DNA from: Cylicocyclus nassatus | Lineage: Eukaryota > Nematoda > Chromadorea > Rhabditida > Strongylidae | Assembly: GCA_958299035.1 (NCBI GenBank) | Contig: CATQJL010000001.1 | Location: 8,796,284 to 8,860,283, forward strand | DNA: 64,000 bases | Direction: 5' to 3' | Part shown: piece after piece, positions 1-10,267 of the stretch | How positions within the stretch are numbered: position 1 is the first letter of the stretch | How the letters are laid out: each line of letters opens with the position of its first letter | Translations under genes and position numbers: made by a program | Notes under the pieces: model-generated | The model's input: only the letters and a program-made list of their open reading frames with translations | Database searches by the model: none | Told to the model about the DNA's origin: nothing

Positions 1-1301
1 CCACAACGAATCCATCAACATTGTTACCGCTTGAACTTGTCGACAAATGCATTGGTTCGCGAATCTGGGTCATTATGAAAGGTAAGATGTTTTTTCTAAA
101 TGGATAAATGGCATCTCAAAATGTTTGATTTTGCTTATTTGTGATTTTTTTCAGTTTACATAGCTCCACTGAAGGCAGTATCCGAGCGAAAACTCGATTT
201 TGAGATTTTGTGCTTATACGGGCCTATTCGCCATGTTGGATCCGAAAATCCACGCTGGAAAGCGCGAAAAAGGCAAAAAAGGGCTCTAGCGCGGGAGGGG
301 AACAGTAAGTGGGCGGGGTCTGCCCACTGTGAATTCACGCTCCCAGCTTCCGAAGCGGTCTTCTCGATTTCGCTAGGCGTCCTAACGTCGCTACCGGCGA
401 AGTGCGAATGATTGACTTGAAATCGGAAGCGAGAAGATTGCTCCGGAAGCTGGGATTTAAAGTAAGTAGAGTAGAGTAAATTTACAGTGGGGAGGATCCC
501 GCCCACCTGCTTATTTCCCTCCTGTGTTAGAGCCGTATTTCGCCGTCTTCGCACTCTCCAATGTGCATCGGATTCAGCGTAGCGAACAGGCCGGGCTAAG
601 CAGAAAATCTCAAAATCGAGTTTTTGCCTAGACACTTTAAGTACATGGTTATATATGGTATAGTATGGTTATCGTCGCCAAGCGTGCACGAGCGCTGCGG
701 ATTAGCACACGTCACGCTGGAGTGCTCGGCATGTACACAGTAATCAAATAACCATTTGCGCGTCGCATTCGCTGCATGTATTTCGTATGGGCATCCACCT
801 TTGTCCAAGAATACCCTATGCATAGATTATGATTAAATCACCGGCGCATAAGCTCGTCCTTTGAGCGCTGGTCCCAGAGTATGTGGCGAAACCGAAAAAA
901 CACCATATTTTGAGCGTACTGTATATCCGTGATTTTCAGGGTAGTTACTCCAGAGAGATGTTAGAGGTGTTATATTTATTTCTTGATCTTCATAAAAATG
1001 AATGTTATCGCCTTAGCATTCTATTGATTTACGTTTATCTGAAGTAGTATCTTTCTAGGTGAAAAAGAGATAGTAGGAACGTTGATGGGCTTTGACGATT
1101 ATGTGAACATGGTGTTGGAAGATGTAGTGAGTTTTTGGCTTTCATCACATTTATTTCTTACGCAGGTCATGAACGAATACGTTTCAGGTTGAGTATGAGC
1201 AGACCCCTGACGGCAAAAGGGTAACAAAACTGGATACCATCTTATTGAATGGAAACCACATTACAATGCTTGTTCCAGGTGGTGAAGGGCCAGAAGTTTA
1301 G
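1..1301 (+). CDS. lsm-5: U6 snRNA-associated Sm-like protein LSm5, 3' part (3 exons, 5' end outside window)
   Basis: LSm5 is one subunit of the heteroheptameric LSm rings. LSm2-8 binds the U6 snRNA 3' end in the nucleus; LSm1-7 promotes decapping in the cytoplasm. Exons read 1-81, 1059-1126 and 1188-1301 (stop TAG 1299-1301), joined by GTAAGA..CTAG and GTGAGT..TTCAG introns. The translation begins inside the N-terminal helix ([19 protein letters not shown]) and continues through Sm motif 1 ([17 protein letters not shown]) to Sm motif 2 ([20 protein letters not shown]). The last residues match the conserved LSm5 C-terminus, so only the first few codons are missing. The first intron is long (977 nt) because it holds a foldback element. 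The family assignment is very secure. Confidence 0.97.
184..632. mobile_element. Foldback (MITE-like) element inside LSm5 intron
   Basis: Two imperfect inverted arms, about 184-352 and 421-632, face each other around a short spacer. Each outer end carries an 'aaactcgattttgagatttt'-type sequence, followed by a region containing 'gtgggcggg' / 'cccgcccac'. Open frames on both strands here are by-products of the palindrome. No transposase is visible. The element lies wholly within the first visible LSm5 intron and would fold into a long hairpin in the pre-mRNA. Confidence 0.75.
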
Positions 1302-1831
1302 CATTTACTTCTCATTATTTTGTTATTTTCTGTATTTACTGTGTTAAAATTGCACTTCCTGATTGTTCCATGGTCATCATTTTTCTTTATTATTTGCTGT
1401 TACATAAATCGTTGCCTCTCGTCTGACTTCAAGGCTGTCATGACTGTGCTGAAAGGTAAAACAAGCTAAATTCTGCGTCAGTAAGAGATCCTATGACTAT
1501 TCGAAGATTTTTCTCCCCATCCCCGTCCTCTCTTTTATGGTCTTGCCTTTTTTGACGCTCAATTCCCGAAATCGTGATTCCAGACATTTTTCTATGCTCT
1601 CGTATTGCAAACGAGTGGGAAACCTTATGCTGCTAGTTAAGCGGTCGCGAACAAGCGCATTGCTTCCTCGTTGTCTTTCGAGATAATGAATACTCCAATT
1701 TCGGTCAAAGAACGTGGAATCTTACAAGAGTCTGGCGCTTTCTCTGTGATGGTGAAAGCTGTTAGCAATTACGATCAGTGGAATCCTTGGAATGTTTACT
1801 GGATTACTTGTCTGGTTTTGAGACCAATGGT

Positions 1832-1992
1832 AGGCGTCAGACTAAGCGAATATTTTGTTCGGCTGCAGAAGGCGCGCAGAATTAACGTTAAATCTGCGCA
1901 GGATTGCCACGATTTTGCGCTGTCCGGCAGCAATTTAAAGTTAATTGTAAGCGCCTTCTGCAGCTGAACAAAATAGTCGCTTAGTCTGGCGC
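1832..1992. mobile_element. Short inverted-repeat MITE
   Basis: The arms 1832-1875 and 1950-1992 are inverted copies (left begins ggcgtcagactaagcgaat). A ~75-bp centre separates them. It is non-coding and close to the LSm5 3' end. Confidence 0.8.
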
Positions 1993-2339
1993 CCACCAGT
2001 GCATAGAAGCGGGCATAGGTGCGATAAGGTGAGAATGACTCCTCCAGGGTGAAGGGGATCACAGTGGTCACAGCCCCTCCATGGTGAAGGGGTTTCACTT
2101 GATCGAGAAATTGTAAAATGTCGACCGAGGGGGGGGGGGAGTGATGGTGTTCTTTCATCATTCTCCCCAATCAACGTTTTATCATATTTAATTCTCTACC
2201 ATCATTTGCTGTTTGTTTGTGAAGGTTGAAGTAGGATTGGAAACATCCTGTCTGTTTTCGAAAATACCATAGATTAGAAGATGTGTATGCAAGAACACCT
2301 GTTTCGAGAAAAGGTAGACAATTTTTGAGCATTCACAAA

Positions 2340-3600
2340 TTTTTGAAAGAAATTTGTGAAATTTTTTATGGCTTCTGTAGATGAACAGCAACGTAGCAAG
2401 GAAATTGTTTTCAGAACCACGTTTTTTTTTGCTTTCAGGAATTATATAGTTTGTCTGGGAGTTTGTCTGGAGTCATTTCAAAAGAGTGCCTGGCGAAGCT
2501 TGTGGGTAGTGATTTCCAAATATTTACGAACTTTTAGATAAAAAATTCATAACGAAGATATTGTACGCCGAAATGGTTAATATCCTCCGCTTTCCGAGGA
2601 TGTATAGCTTGAAGTCTTTGAAAAAAATGCCTGGGTGAAGGGTGTCCCAGTGATTTCTGGAGATTTTCGAGTTTTTAATATAAAAAATTTATAACTTCTA
2701 TAGATGAACAACTTGCACAAGGAAATAGTCTCCGTTGGAACCGTCTCGTCCTCCGCTTTCAGAGAATATATAGCTTGCCTGGGGTTCGTTAAAAATGCCG
2801 GGTGAAGGGTGGATGAGATTTTTGTAATGCGGGTTCTCAGGTGAAAGCTTTTTACCACTGTAAAAGAACGTTGAGAACTCTCATTATAAGAGTCTCACCC
2901 ACCCTTCACCCGGCACCCGTAGAATTGCTCGTATCTCGCTTCACAGAGAAGTTATGAAAAAAGAGACAGTCAATATCGATTCTCCATGATCTCAGCTTTC
3001 GAACGGTCTAAAGCATGTTAGGGCTTTTCTGCTTCCCCGCTCTAATAAGCACTTGCCCCGGTGACCGATAAAAGCCAATACATTGGCGGAGCTGGGTGGA
3101 GCAAGCTAATAGTAAACATCTCCACCCCATTTTTGAAAACTGGCAAGTTTTTTCGCCCAGCAGTCTATAAACCATTCGAAAGCTCAGAAAAAGGGGATTC
3201 GACGTAGACCGTCGGCTTCTTTCTAGCCCCCCCCCCCCCTCCTCCCTCTACTGGGAGATACACCAATTTAGTTGAAATCATGTCCATTTACTACAGCAGA
3301 TTTCTGCCAAACGAAGACCTATTCACTGCTGTTTATCTATCTATGTTACAGAGCAACTCTTCATTAATAAACGTAGACCGTTGACTTTCTCGTAGCATTC
3401 ATTTGTGGAGCAGAAAGTGAAGACACAAAATCAGTTGATAGATGAAGTACATAAAATGCCTTATATCTCGCGGCACAGAAGACCTGGAAAAAAGTCGACG
3501 TCTATGTCGATTCTACATGACCTCGGCTTTCGAATGTATGTAACTTGTTGGGGCATTTTGCTTGTAGGGCTCACTTACCCTCTTCACCTTACAAGGATGG
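2340..3600. repeat. Degenerate direct repeats, ~335 bp spacing
   Basis: Similar blocks recur around 2350-2470 and 2680-2790 (each has 'atagatgaacaactt'-like then 'gcttgcctgggg'-like text). A related pair lies at 2925-3040 and 3460-3570 (clear-then-Cys style text 'atctcgc..cacagaga', 'cgattctccatgatctcagc'). The copies have diverged and carry indels. No protein is recognisable in 1302-3660; it also contains runs of 11 G (from about 2129) and 13 C (from about 3227). Confidence 0.5.
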
Positions 3601-3766
3601 GAGTAGCAGAGACCCCCTTCACCCGGAGAGGGGGTCCGGCTCCCCCTATCGCACCTATGGTTCAAACCAAACGTCCGCGAGCTCCGCGCGAGGTATTCGC
3701 GCAGCGCTTGCGAGTGCATGGATCGAACTGGGACATTGCGATTGAGACAGACTGTACCGTCAACTG

Positions 3767-3908
3767 TCGACCCCACGCGGTCGTAGATTGCAGAGCATGC
3801 GCCGTGTGGTCATGTGCTTGTATTAATACAGATCGCCATTGCACAGGCTCGCGTGACATTTCAGCCGCTCGCGCGTGTCCGCAATCTACGGCCAGCCGTG
3901 CGGTCGAC
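3767..3908. repeat. Imperfect inverted repeat
   Basis: The block near 3767-3805 (gtcgaccccacgcggtcgta...) pairs with 3870-3908 read on the other strand. The arms are GC-rich with mismatches. It is probably a decayed MITE. The 177-codon open frame over it has no family resemblance. Confidence 0.55.
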
Positions 3909-4026
3909 GATTTCATACGAGAGCAGTGGAAACCGTAGTCCCACAATATAACATTTGCTCTGCCAAGTGAGAGCACTGTCACGTTAATCGTTGAAATAGT
4001 TTACATATAGGGGTTACCAAATTGAG

Positions 4027-4213
4027 TGTCATTTGCACCAGCGTTTCCATTTTCGCACTGGACTCTGCGTCTCTTCCTCGGGACATGCTCTCTGAGTACT
4101 TTCCCAGGAGGAGCCTGGGAAAGGCGGAACCTCAATCGACTGGAAGTGATTAGGGTTCCACAGAAGAGACGCAGAGCCCAGCGCGAAGATGGAGATGCTG
4201 GTGCAAACGATAC
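4027..4213. mobile_element. MITE with ~50-bp terminal inverted repeats
   Basis: The left arm 4027-4076 (tgtcatttgcaccagcgttt...) is matched in inverse by 4163-4213 with a few mismatches. There is no coding capacity. It sits directly beside the hAT element that starts at 4241. Confidence 0.8.
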
Positions 4214-4240
4214 TTAATTTGATAAGTCCTATATGGGAGC

Positions 4241-4992
4241 CAGGGCCCGGCACGAGTCAACTTCTAGGGTTTCAGAAAACGAAGTCTCCCCTGACTTTCG
4301 GAAGTTTTACGAAGTCCCCTTTGACCTACCTGCTTAGGAAAAGATGAAAACAAGAAAGATTTACTAGTCTGAAAGAAAAGACGTAAGACAAGAGTGATCC
4401 AAATTGGTGCTGAATACTACGCATGCACAAGACTTTGGCATTAGAGCGCGATATTTAAGAAAGCGAGAAGAAATGAAAGCAAAAAACAACGAAAAGGCAA
4501 TGATATGAAAATGTCTCCATGCTCAGGGATAGATTTTTGACCAGGGAATCCGTCCATGCTAGAAAGATCCCCGAAACTTATGTGAAGTGACGAAAATATA
4601 TGCTCCAGACGATCTCAGATCGTCTGGTGGCCGTCTGGAGACGATCTAATTTTGGAAAAGGTGTTACTTCACATAAGTTTTCAAATCTTTTTACATAATC
4701 CTTTCGCAAATAATTTTCTATACATACAGTTCAATTTTGGTGTCATATGCTTCTGTGTGCGCTGCAAACAAGCAATTTCTTTATTTGAGCCTTGCTTTCA
4801 AATCGCGCGCGCTTTTCGCCATACACGATTGAGCATGTCAATCGTGCGATAACCTGTCCGAAAAGCTTGTGTTCGACTAAACGGCGATTATTCTTGGTGC
4901 TCGGTTCCGACTCGTTAAAAACGATATCCTCTTTGCTGTTTGCTTCAAAAACGAAGTCCAGCCTGCTTCCAGACCATCTGTGCCGGGCCCTG
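4241..4992. mobile_element. Non-autonomous hAT element, 752 bp, with 8-bp target-site duplication
   Basis: The termini are inverted: CAGGGCCCGGCAC at the left and GTGCCGGGCCCTG at the right. The 8-bp sequence atgggagc occurs immediately outside both ends (4233-4240 and 4993-5000), the duplication length typical of hAT transposition. CAGGG-type ends are also typical of hAT. The interior has no transposase. It carries a hairpin module (4571-4820) also found inside the larger hAT element at 10268-13302. The intact target duplication suggests a fairly recent insertion. Confidence 0.9.
4571..4820 (+). repeat. Hairpin module, copy 1 (inside hAT element)
   Basis: The module begins with 'aaacttatgtgaagt' (about 4574-4588), which recurs inverted at about 4666-4680. 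Between them lies CCAGACGATCT (4605-4615), its perfect complement AGATCGTCTGG (4617-4627), and a third copy, AGACGATCT (4639-4647). Similarity to 11795-12060 continues to the right through 'ttggaaaa', 'cacataagttt' and the CG-alternating stretch near 4803. Confidence 0.75.
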
Positions 4993-5366
4993 ATGGGAGC
5001 CATTAGTGTTAAATATATACTAGAACTTACCGTAGGTTTTACAGTGTGGTGGCTCTGGCTCGTAAGGGACCAGTATATGAATTGTCATTCTATCTGATGA
5101 GGAAAGGATAATCAGAGGTCGTGGCCGTCCTTGATAAGATAACTACTTTTAGACGCATCTCTGAACGGTGTTTCTAAATCCGTGCTTATTATTTGCTAAA
5201 CGCTTTCCTAAAAGGGGGGGGGGGGGAACGAAAGCAAGCGCATGTTCCTGTGAAGTTCTAATCATAGTTCGAATCAATCAGACTCACCCCTTTGGATTAG
5301 TTTCCTACTTTATGCTATTTAACGTCATTAAAGTATGGTACTAAAACACCATAACTGGTTTATTCA

Positions 5367-5543
5367 ATGCTGGTAAACGAAATAGCAAGAAAGTCGCATA
5401 TTGATTGCTCTGATCTCACCGTCAGTGCGGAATCCCTGAAAAATTCATTGCAAGTTTGCTCACAGCATTTTTCCGCAGAAAAATTGATCCCGGATTGGGA
5501 TAAAGTTGCAACTATCGATGCATATCGCCAATGTCGACTATAA
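5367..5543 (+). pseudogene. Possible THAP-domain exon or relic (second half of domain)
   Basis: An open stretch from an ATG at 5367 to TAA at 5541-5543 encodes a segment with LVNEIARKS, then SLQVCSQHFSAEKLI. Cys-x2-His-Phe after a helical stretch is how the zinc-binding half of THAP (C2CH) DNA-binding domains ends. The first Cys pair is not seen upstream, because a stop precedes the ATG in frame and no clear acceptor was found. It could be one exon of a degraded THAP transposase-like gene or chance similarity. It abuts the MITE starting near 5556. Confidence 0.35.
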
Positions 5544-5555
5544 GAGCATTTATGA

Positions 5556-5788
5556 TAAGGGCCGGGCATACTTCACGCGATTTCAGTCGCGACGCGATTT
5601 GGCAATTTGCCGGAACTCTTCAGATGCAACATTAGCAAACTGCACATGCATGGTGTGTATGACTTGAGTGGGTTGATAAAATACGCTATCTTCTGTACAT
5701 TCAAATTGTGCTTACAATGAGTTACGGACAGTTGGAATATTGCCAAATCGCGTCGCGACTGAAATTGCGTGAAGTATGCCCGGCCCCA
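5556..5788. mobile_element. GGCCC-type MITE, copy 1
   Basis: The left end GGGCCGGGCATACTTCACGC is inverted at the right end (5740-5788), and the match extends over about 50 bp through the text 'cagtcgcgacgcgatttggc'. The same terminal theme is at 16649-17213 and 49737-49938. No protein is encoded. Confidence 0.85.
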
Positions 5789-6509
5789 TAGTCATCAGTG
5801 GCGACGAAAAAGATAAATTGTAAATGTTTGCAGATGCTTCTTGTTTATGTTTATTGGGGTTTTATAAATGTTAATGGTTAAAGTACCTCACAAAGATCAG
5901 CAGGACAGTTATCACAAACTGACTCCATAACCTTATCACTAGCTTATCCTCAGTTAACAATGACGTGGCATCTACAAGTCAGCAAGGATCTGAAGGGTCT
6001 AAATACCGATGGATGAGTGACGTCAGGGAATTCTTCCACAACTCTTCTGGGGATAGGACCTTCTGCTACTAAGAACTTGGGAAATCAGCAAACAAACCTT
6101 TCCTGAGAGGTACTTAGAGAGTTGACAAGTATGGGGGAGACATCACTCTCGTAATCTTGCGTCAACTCAAGTTTGTTTTGATTCCAAATAAAAGTTTGAA
6201 TACCCAAGTTTGAGGTGCTTTCTAGATCTTTCTAGATCTTACCTAATCAATTGACTGTGGTCTGGTAAAATTTTGAAGGTCTGCTAAAAAGGGAGAGTAC
6301 AAGACTGCATGATATAGAAGATTTTCTGAAAATGGTACTCTATTGTGGAGTAGGCAGCACCGGTAAGCACATGCTATTTCACATGTTCGCGGTTTCGAAA
6401 ATGTGTTACGAGACTGGTCCGCGAAAACAACCGATTCCTTGCGAATTATTAAGTGTTTCGGCATGGATCGTGAGTGCAAAGCTTTCTACTCATATAATAT
6501 GTGTACCAT

Positions 6510-6677
6510 TTGAATCAACTGGCTTGACTTCGTTAAGGCGGGGCTTCGTGACCTAGTTAAGGCTAGGTAATCGTCAGAGAGCACTTGCACGAGAGAGGCG
6601 CAGGTGCGTCGCGAGCGCAAGCAGCCGTGATCACGTCACAAAGCCCCGCCTTATCGAAGCCAAGCCAGTTGAATCAA
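6510..6677. mobile_element. MITE with ~43-bp terminal inverted repeats
   Basis: The left arm TGAATCAACTGGCTTGACTT... (6510-6552) is repeated inverted at 6635-6677 with few mismatches. The centre is GC-rich with further small palindromes. It is non-coding. Confidence 0.85.
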
Positions 6678-7901
6678 AGTTTATGTGTTTGGTAGTTCAG
6701 ATGATGACTACTACAGTAGGTACACCTTTTAACACTAAAACGCTCGCTCACATCGAAAATTGCTTTCAGCCTGGAAGAAATTGTCGTTAAATGACCGTAA
6801 CTAACTGTAGTAACGCTAAGCACTTCATACAGAATTTATTCGATGAAAAATCTCCTTAACTTTTCAAATGTTTCAATATTTGCATGTTTACGATAGCACT
6901 ACCGAGCTGGAAAAGGGTTTCAAAGTCAGGAAACACAGTTTGTAGCTGAAAACGTTCCGTAGACACTTAAAAATTGTCCAAGTAAACATATCTGTGGCCA
7001 AGTTTGAGGTACCATGAGGCTCGCATGGCACCACCAAATCAGTCTCGCTACAATATACATCTTTTTATGGATAGTCGGGTCTCCAAGTGTTTTCCCTTGT
7101 GAATATGGTAGAATTTTGTCTGCGGTGCAAGAATATCCCTTCTAAAAAACTATTCGAAGTTTGGCACCATGGGATTATGGCGGAAATCTGAATCTATGAG
7201 ATTTTCATTTTCAAAAGGTATCTCCTCAAATCTTATTCATGAAAAAGAAAGATTCAAGGAAGGTAGGGTTTACTGCGTGCTTTTATCGGGTTAACGTTGT
7301 AATGGTTTTCTTGTTTTTTAATTTTTGCAATGTATTCTCGTTTGCAACGTAAAGAGCGTATTCGGCGAGCATGGGACGCCCTTGCGTCTATCTGAGGGTG
7401 TCATCTAGCAACTATTTCTCCCGCGGTCGTCGATCATCTTCGTTTGTTCTCATGTTGCTTCGGTGTAGGCGGTTGACGTAATTTGTTCTATAGCTTTTTT
7501 TCACAATGTTTAAATAGTCGACTGTTGGACGTCCCCAAACTTGCTAAATCGTCTACTGAAATATATATTTTTGGTCTTGGTTTTACTACCTACTCTTTTT
7601 GACTTTTTTAGTCGGTAGTAATCGGATGTCTCTATGAATAGTTATGAGCGGTTTTTTCAAAGCTTCGGCTTACTGATTTTGTATATTGATTCTTTGAAAT
7701 AAATATTAAATGCTACCTTTCATATGCAAAAAAGCTCTCCTACTTTTTGAAGACAAAACAACAGGTATTTTTTTCTACTCATCTGCAATGAGCGACTGGG
7801 TTTTGCGAAGACTATGAGCTTTGGCGAAACCACTGCAGAACCTGCAGTTTATTTGATTCATTCTTGGTTGAAGTTCAGAGCAGATCTTTTGGCTCCAAAT
7901 A

Positions 7902-8868
7902 TTAGGTAGGTCACAAAGTTCGTTCGCCAGATTTTCAAAAAATTATAACTTCCTTCCTTCTCGGTGGAATTTCTTGGTTTAATTTATGTTTGAAAGAGGA
8001 AACCTTCCTCCTTGCAACGGTATCTTTGTTGCGAAATGGCGTGAGACAGTTCGAGAGCAAGAAGCAAATGAATAAAATTACTCAAGATCGGCTTTTAAGC
8101 TGGATCACGAAAAATCCCGGAAGTATGATTATTCAATAGAGAAGATTATGCTCTTTACTATAGTGCCTTTTCCACGAATTAAAACGAAAAACATCGAGAG
8201 TTATAAGTAAATAAAGAGAATTACTTCAGTTTTGCAATTTTTGAGTATGCCCAAAAAAGCCCAAAAACGTCACAAAAAAGAGGAAAAAACCAAGAACATG
8301 GGTTTTGTGACCTTCTCTTTCTAGGTGAGCAAAAATCGTACCAATCGAGAGCAATTCTGATTTTCGTGAAAAACGCAGACCCGAAAATCGGAAATATCAC
8401 GAAAATCAAAATTGCTCTCGTTCGGTCCGATTTTCGCTCAACTAGAAAGAAAAGGTCACAAAACCCATCTCCTTGGCTTTTTCCCCTCTTTTGCGACGTT
8501 TTTGGGCTTTTTTTAGACATGCTCAAAAATTGCAAAATTGAAGTAATTCTCTTTATTGGCTTATGACTCTCGATGTTTTTCGTTTTAATTCGTGGAAAAG
8601 GCACTATAGTAAAGAGCATAATCTTCTCTATTGAAGAATTATACTTTCGGAATTTTTTCTGATCCAGCTTAAAAAATGCCGATCTTGAGTAATTTTATTC
8701 ATTTGCTTCTTGCTCTCGAACTGTCTCACGCCATTTCGTAACAAGGATACCGTTGCAAGGAGGAAGGTTTCCTCTTTCAAACAAAAATGAAATCAAGAAA
8801 TTCCACAGAGAAGGAAGGAAGTTATGATTTTTTGAAAATCTGGCGAACGAACTTTGTGGCCCACCTAA
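7902..8868. mobile_element. Palindromic mariner-type element, 967 bp
   Basis: The left end TTAGGTAGGTCACAAAGTTC follows TA, and its inverse ends at 8868 followed by TA. The two ~480-bp halves are inverted copies meeting near 8385, so almost the whole element is one palindrome. TA flanks and the TTAGGT start suggest Tc1/mariner-type mobilisation. The 132-codon open frame on the minus strand (8221-8619) simply reflects the palindrome. The arms differ by scattered substitutions and small indels. Confidence 0.85.
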
Positions 8869-10259
8869 TAATTAGTATGAGCTGTTATTTGCGTAGTTGT
8901 TTACCTAAAACTTCTCAACCAGTATCCTCATAAGAATCTAGTTACCCAGATTTTTCTCGACCTGGGTACCAAATCTGACTGAATAAAAGGGAAGCAAAAA
9001 AATTCTTATCTTTAGCTTTATGGTCGAGCTCTTTTTTACTTTGGCTTGCAAATCTGTAGTTTTAAAATGAAGAAATCCTCTCTATCAGGTATATCATGAC
9101 TGGAATGTTCCGCCACATCAACATCTATGTGATATGTTTTTCTGCTCATTCATGCTTGACCGTTACGAATTCTACTTTTCTATAGTCCTTTATTGTTTTT
9201 TCTCAAAGTATGTGGAGCAGAGATGTGTGAAAGGGACTGATGATTTTTAAATGAATGCATACGAATTTGTGATTTGGACCAAATTAGTGAATGACAAAAT
9301 TGAAACTAGCATTTTCGGCAGACGCTTAAAGTCATTTTCTGCTCTGAAGTTTTGGCTGTAATAACACCTTTGTAAATTCAGAGGTTGTTCTCTTACAAGC
9401 CAAATAAGATGGTTTTGCCCCTCTCTTATTCTCCCTCAGTTTTTCAGAGTACAAGCCCCATCAAGCAAGAACTTGTCGGGTGCATTCAAAGAAAGTTTGT
9501 CTACTGTACATCTTTTCCACTTCATACTCAGATACAATGAATTTTACCGGTAAGTGCATCTGTGACTATGGAGTTACTTACTTTTGGTGAGACCTTATTC
9601 AATAACATAAGGAATGCAAGTCATAGATACAATAAAAATTCATCATTCATTCTTCTGGAAAAGAATGAAGTAAGAAGAACTTTGTCACAAGACGACAATA
9701 CTCCGATACTTTGAGAACAAGAATAAGTATTACTCTTGTAAAAGCATTTCGTGTATGTTTGCTATGGAAAGTGCTCGTAAGCTAGTCGTAAAGTCCCTTT
9801 GGATTCTAAGGTTCATGATTTTCTTTTCTAAGGCCTAAGGAGCATAGAAGATTATAAAAGGGTTTTCTTAAAAGGTATAATTGCCGACGTGGGCATTTGG
9901 AAATAAAGCGGATGGGAATAATAGATCTTTTGAAATCTTTCAGCTGTACGGGAAGAACACGGCAAGGCCCTCTTCCTTGCTCTTAAAGATGTGCCGCGGA
10001 ATTTTTGGGAGTAACTTACAAGTTATGAAAATGTGCAAGTGTTTTTTTAAACTTCTAAAATTGGAAAAATTTTTCAAATACCAAATTCTTCAGATACCAA
10101 ACTTAATTTCAAAAGATTAAAAATATAATTTAGCTTTGTAAGAAAAAATTTCTCGGGCGGTCTTCCGCTACGCCCCCCCCCCCCTTTCGCGATTCAGGGT
10201 CATGGGTACGCGAGAAATTTGGGGAGCTTCCCAGAAAATTCTTCAGAGTGCATGGCTGT
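8869..10259. other. Gene-free stretch
   Basis: No coding exon, RNA gene or inverted repeat could be supported here. A run of 12 C occurs at about 10173-10184. Only AT-rich unique-looking sequence was seen otherwise. Confidence 0.5.
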
Positions 10260-10267
10260 CTCACGTA

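Noticed and set aside
3405..3938. 177-codon open frame on the plus strand
   Set aside because: It lies across degenerate and inverted repeats, begins without a normal gene context and resembles no protein.
8221..8619. 132-codon open frame on the minus strand
   Set aside because: It runs through the centre of the 967-bp palindrome; its two halves are mirror readings of the same DNA.
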